NCBI GenBank assembly: GCA_013396755.1 | Contig: VWZF01004881.1 | Location: forward strand, 558,001-622,000 | Length of the DNA stretch: 64,000 nt | Direction of reading: 5' to 3' | Source of the DNA: Sclerurus mexicanus | Taxonomy: Eukaryota > Chordata > Aves > Passeriformes > Furnariidae | Shown: positions 61,451 through 64,000 of the stretch, piece by piece | Layout: each line of letters starts with the position of its first letter | Numbering within the stretch: the first letter of the stretch is position 1 | Translations under genes and position numbers: made by a program | The notes under the pieces: generated by a model | What the model was told of the DNA's origin: nothing | Seen by the model: only the letters and a program-made list of their open reading frames with translations | Database searches by the model: none

Positions 61451-62151
61451 TGGATGGACCAGCCAAGGAATGGTCCATCCTGAGTGATCCCACTAAAGCC
61501 AGAGCACACAAAGCATGGCTGATCCAGCCAAGAGAAACCTCACTGAGACCTTCATCCGTTCAGCAGGCTTTGTCTGGGGGGTCTGGAGAAGACAATGGGG
61601 CAGAGCTGGTTCCAGCAGATCCCTCCCAGCATCCCAGACTCCCACCATGGAAATGTGTGAGGAGAGCCAGTGTTGGTTGCAGTTAATAAGATTTTGCTGC
61701 CATCTTCTGATGAAAACCCACCAGATGGGCAGAACTGCAGCTGCAGGCTTTGGGCAGCATCACGTCCCCTTGGCCAGGAATGCTCCCGTGGGAAAACAGG
61801 TTCCTCTGGCTCCCAGCAGCCCATTGGATAAATGATTGGAATCACCGCTCCAATTCCCTGCTCCAGACTTCAAACTCTCCAGGCAGAAAACAGCCCTGTG
61901 CGTACCATGGCACCTCCATCAGGACTCAGCAGCGACACACCATCATGCTGTGCTTCATAACAGATATTTTAATGGTCAGAATTCCCCCACGCTTCAATTT
62001 CCCAAAATCACCACTGACCCTAAAGTGATAACTTCAAATCTGAGGCGGGAGAGGTAGTGAGTTTTCCTCACATTTGTGTTTGTTCTTCTCTGAAAATGGG
62101 TTAAATATTTCAGTGTCTCATTTAATGGAACATTTTCCCACTGGTAATTCT

Positions 62152-62172
62152 GGGGGTGGGGGGGGGGTGGGG
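62152..62172 (+). repeat. G-rich run
   Basis: G5, T, G10, T, G4 in 21 bases. It is long enough for a G-quadruplex on the plus strand. Confidence 0.9.
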
Positions 62173-64000
62173 CTAAAGCACAACTTTTCGGGGTCAGGAA
62201 GGTCTGCAGAGAGCTTTGAGTGTGCTGTGCCATGATCCCCTCATAGGGCAGATCCCACATTCCAGGCAGGAATTAAGGGAATTATGGTTAGAAAGAACAT
62301 TGAATCTATTGCACGTTCGCAAAGCTGTAGAAAAGTGGCAAGTTTGGGGAGAAATCATCTTGGTGACTCCCAGAACTGTGTGTATTTGTCCACACTGTAT
62401 TTCAGAGGGGTCTAAAATGCTTTGGCTCATTATTTGCCCATATTTCCTGTCTTTATTTCCCTGTTACCCCAGGAATAATCCCCAAAATAATCCAAAGAAT
62501 ATCCTGAGGTCCCTGTTCACCGAGTCAGCTCAGGCAACACAAACACACCTGCTTTAGTGCACCTACTGCACATTGTGCTGAAGGTCTGAGCACAAAAGTA
62601 ACTTTTATCTGTATTTTTTTTAAATAATTAATTTGTAGGAAATTAATGGTCTTTTAATAGCACAGTTAATGACTGATATTTTTTCCTATTACTGAAATGT
62701 CACTCAATGCTTCTCAACAACAAGCCAAGACAAATTAGATGTCTTGTCCAGAGTGTTGTGAGTGTAATGATGAATAGATATTCTCAAGTGTGTAAAAATA
62801 TAAAATCTCTTAGTCCCTACTGGTTAGTCCTTAACTATAAGGAGAAAGCAAACTCCTAATGGATTTTGACAGCTAATGAAGTTGCAGACATGAGGAAAGA
62901 ATTGTGTGCTGTTTGCCTTTGATGTATTGCTTCTTGAGGTGGCACCCCAGCCTAATTCTGCTGGTGAAGTTCCTCCCTGATAAATCACGTTGCCGTGACA
63001 TTCAAATGGAGGCAAAAAGAAGAGGCTTAAAATTAAGAAGTCTTTATGAATATTTTGTTGTGGCAGATAAATGGATATATATCAGCGCAGCTAAAATCAA
63101 TAACTCCATTAAAATGGAGAAGCGAGGGCTGATTTTCTACTTCGCCCTGCATTCAGTGTGCTGGAGGTTACTTCTGAAAATATATACATGTAATAAGTTG
63201 AAAAGAATTAGAATTCTATTAGAATTGGGGCACTAAAACTGCAATTATTTGGGTTTAGGATGCTTTTCCTGAGCACTGCAGCCTGCCTCTTAGAATCTCA
63301 GCAATCCAGCTGAAAGAGTGCTGCTGTTCTGCTGTCTAACGTTGAATCAATTCACAAAAATGGGTTTGAGAAGGAAACAAACTCCACACCAGAGCTGGCC
63401 TGCAAGAACCTGAGCTGCAAAGTGTGGGCAGCGTCTAAAATCGATGGGATGCAGCTTGGAACTGTGCCCGGCCCAGCTCCCCACGCCACAGATTGCTCCC
63501 AAACCATCCATGGTCACAGGAGAGGCTCCTGTTTCCTTCTGTGAGGAGTCATTGGAGTGACGCGTCCCTTCTATCTTCACTCCCTTGTGAGAGGTTTGTA
63601 TGAGGCTCTGTGCTTAACTGTGCCCTCATGGGACATGTAAACCTTCATCCCAAGCTGCCCCATCCTCCTCCTCCTCCCTTTCCTTGGAGACAAACCTGCT
63701 CATGACCTACAGGTCAGTGCTGTAGGGGCAGCTCAATCACAGCAAAGGACTGGGCAGGGGTGGGACAAAGCCCACCCTACACTGGCTGTCCTGGAGAACC
63801 TCCAGGGAAACAGCCATTTATTTTGGGATGTTATAGCTCTGGCTGCCAGAGGGCTCCTTGTTCTCCCTGTCTCCACACCACTTCTCCCATCTCGAAGTCT
63901 TTGCCCACTCCAGCTGGAGTTTCCCAGCAGCTCCCTCACATTTCCTGTGACTCCAAGAGCATGGAGCCATAGAACAAAGGGGAATGGCTTTAAGCAGACA

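Larger units (their letters stand above)
59663..64000. other. Intergenic stretch, no gene supported
   Basis: AT-rich DNA with a 52-base imperfect palindrome at 60129-60180, an (AAAAT)n run, a 27-bp tandem repeat at 61379-61450 and a G-run at 62152-62172. Bases 62990-63230 look conserved, with arms CTCCATT (63104-63110) and AATGGAG (63113-63119) and AGAATTCT at 63210-63217. Frames to about 124 codons have no recognisable domain. Confidence 0.45.

Noticed and set aside
1..64000. CRISPR arrays, bacterial operons, phage or plasmid functions
   Set aside because: No regularly spaced repeats or prokaryotic gene layout; the CR1 content shows vertebrate nuclear DNA.

Overview
This window is vertebrate nuclear DNA, almost certainly from a bird and probably a songbird-like neoavian. 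The evidence is the repeat content: about 26 fragments of CR1 LINEs, on both strands, all near the element's 3' end, and no mammalian-type SINEs. The species call is inference. I could support no complete protein-coding gene, rRNA or tRNA. Nearly all open frames are under 150 codons. The longest (292 and 232 codons) are explained by GC-rich CR1 sequence or by chance, so the window reads as intergenic or deep intronic DNA.

Layout. Bases 1-230 hold a weak candidate exon (acceptor-like tract, then a 57-codon open frame ending in a stop). CR1 fragments lie scattered through the whole window: 741-1090, 3053-3212, 5081-5155, 6500-6910, 11378-11765 (two, 3' ends converging), 13855-14130, 14412-14542, 16808-16872, 27958-28120, 29102-29300, 31642-31885, 33482-33642, 34722-34855, 36965-37060, 39440-39728, 44205-44475, 47656-47995, 49150-49240, 49658-49812, 51478-51535, 52596-52766, 58764-59218 and 59396-59662. 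Between them is AT-rich unique DNA with segments that look like conserved non-coding elements: a GATA/RUNX-type cluster at 19661-19745 and palindrome-rich homeodomain-core clusters near 34197-34249, 38693-38737, 43285-43440 and 46513-46551.

The most informative structure is at 22617-24850. A 134-base assembly gap (23561-23694) is flanked by two 944-base direct copies that appear identical except for one base, best read as a failed contig merge (false duplication). The right-hand copy runs into a composite repeat (a unique head joined to a CR1 3' tail) that also occurs at 1801-2325, 22.5 kb away. The two composite units have clearly diverged outer parts but share a 243-base core with no difference I could find. 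The contig before the gap stops exactly at the last base of that shared core. Gene conversion, constraint, or collapse of two repeat copies by the assembler are the competing explanations.

Other unexplained structure includes a 52-base imperfect palindrome (60129-60180), a nested palindrome (46513-46551), a G-run with quadruplex potential (62152-62172) and several short tandem repeats. No genes act together here; any function is likely regulatory, and that is inference from motifs alone.
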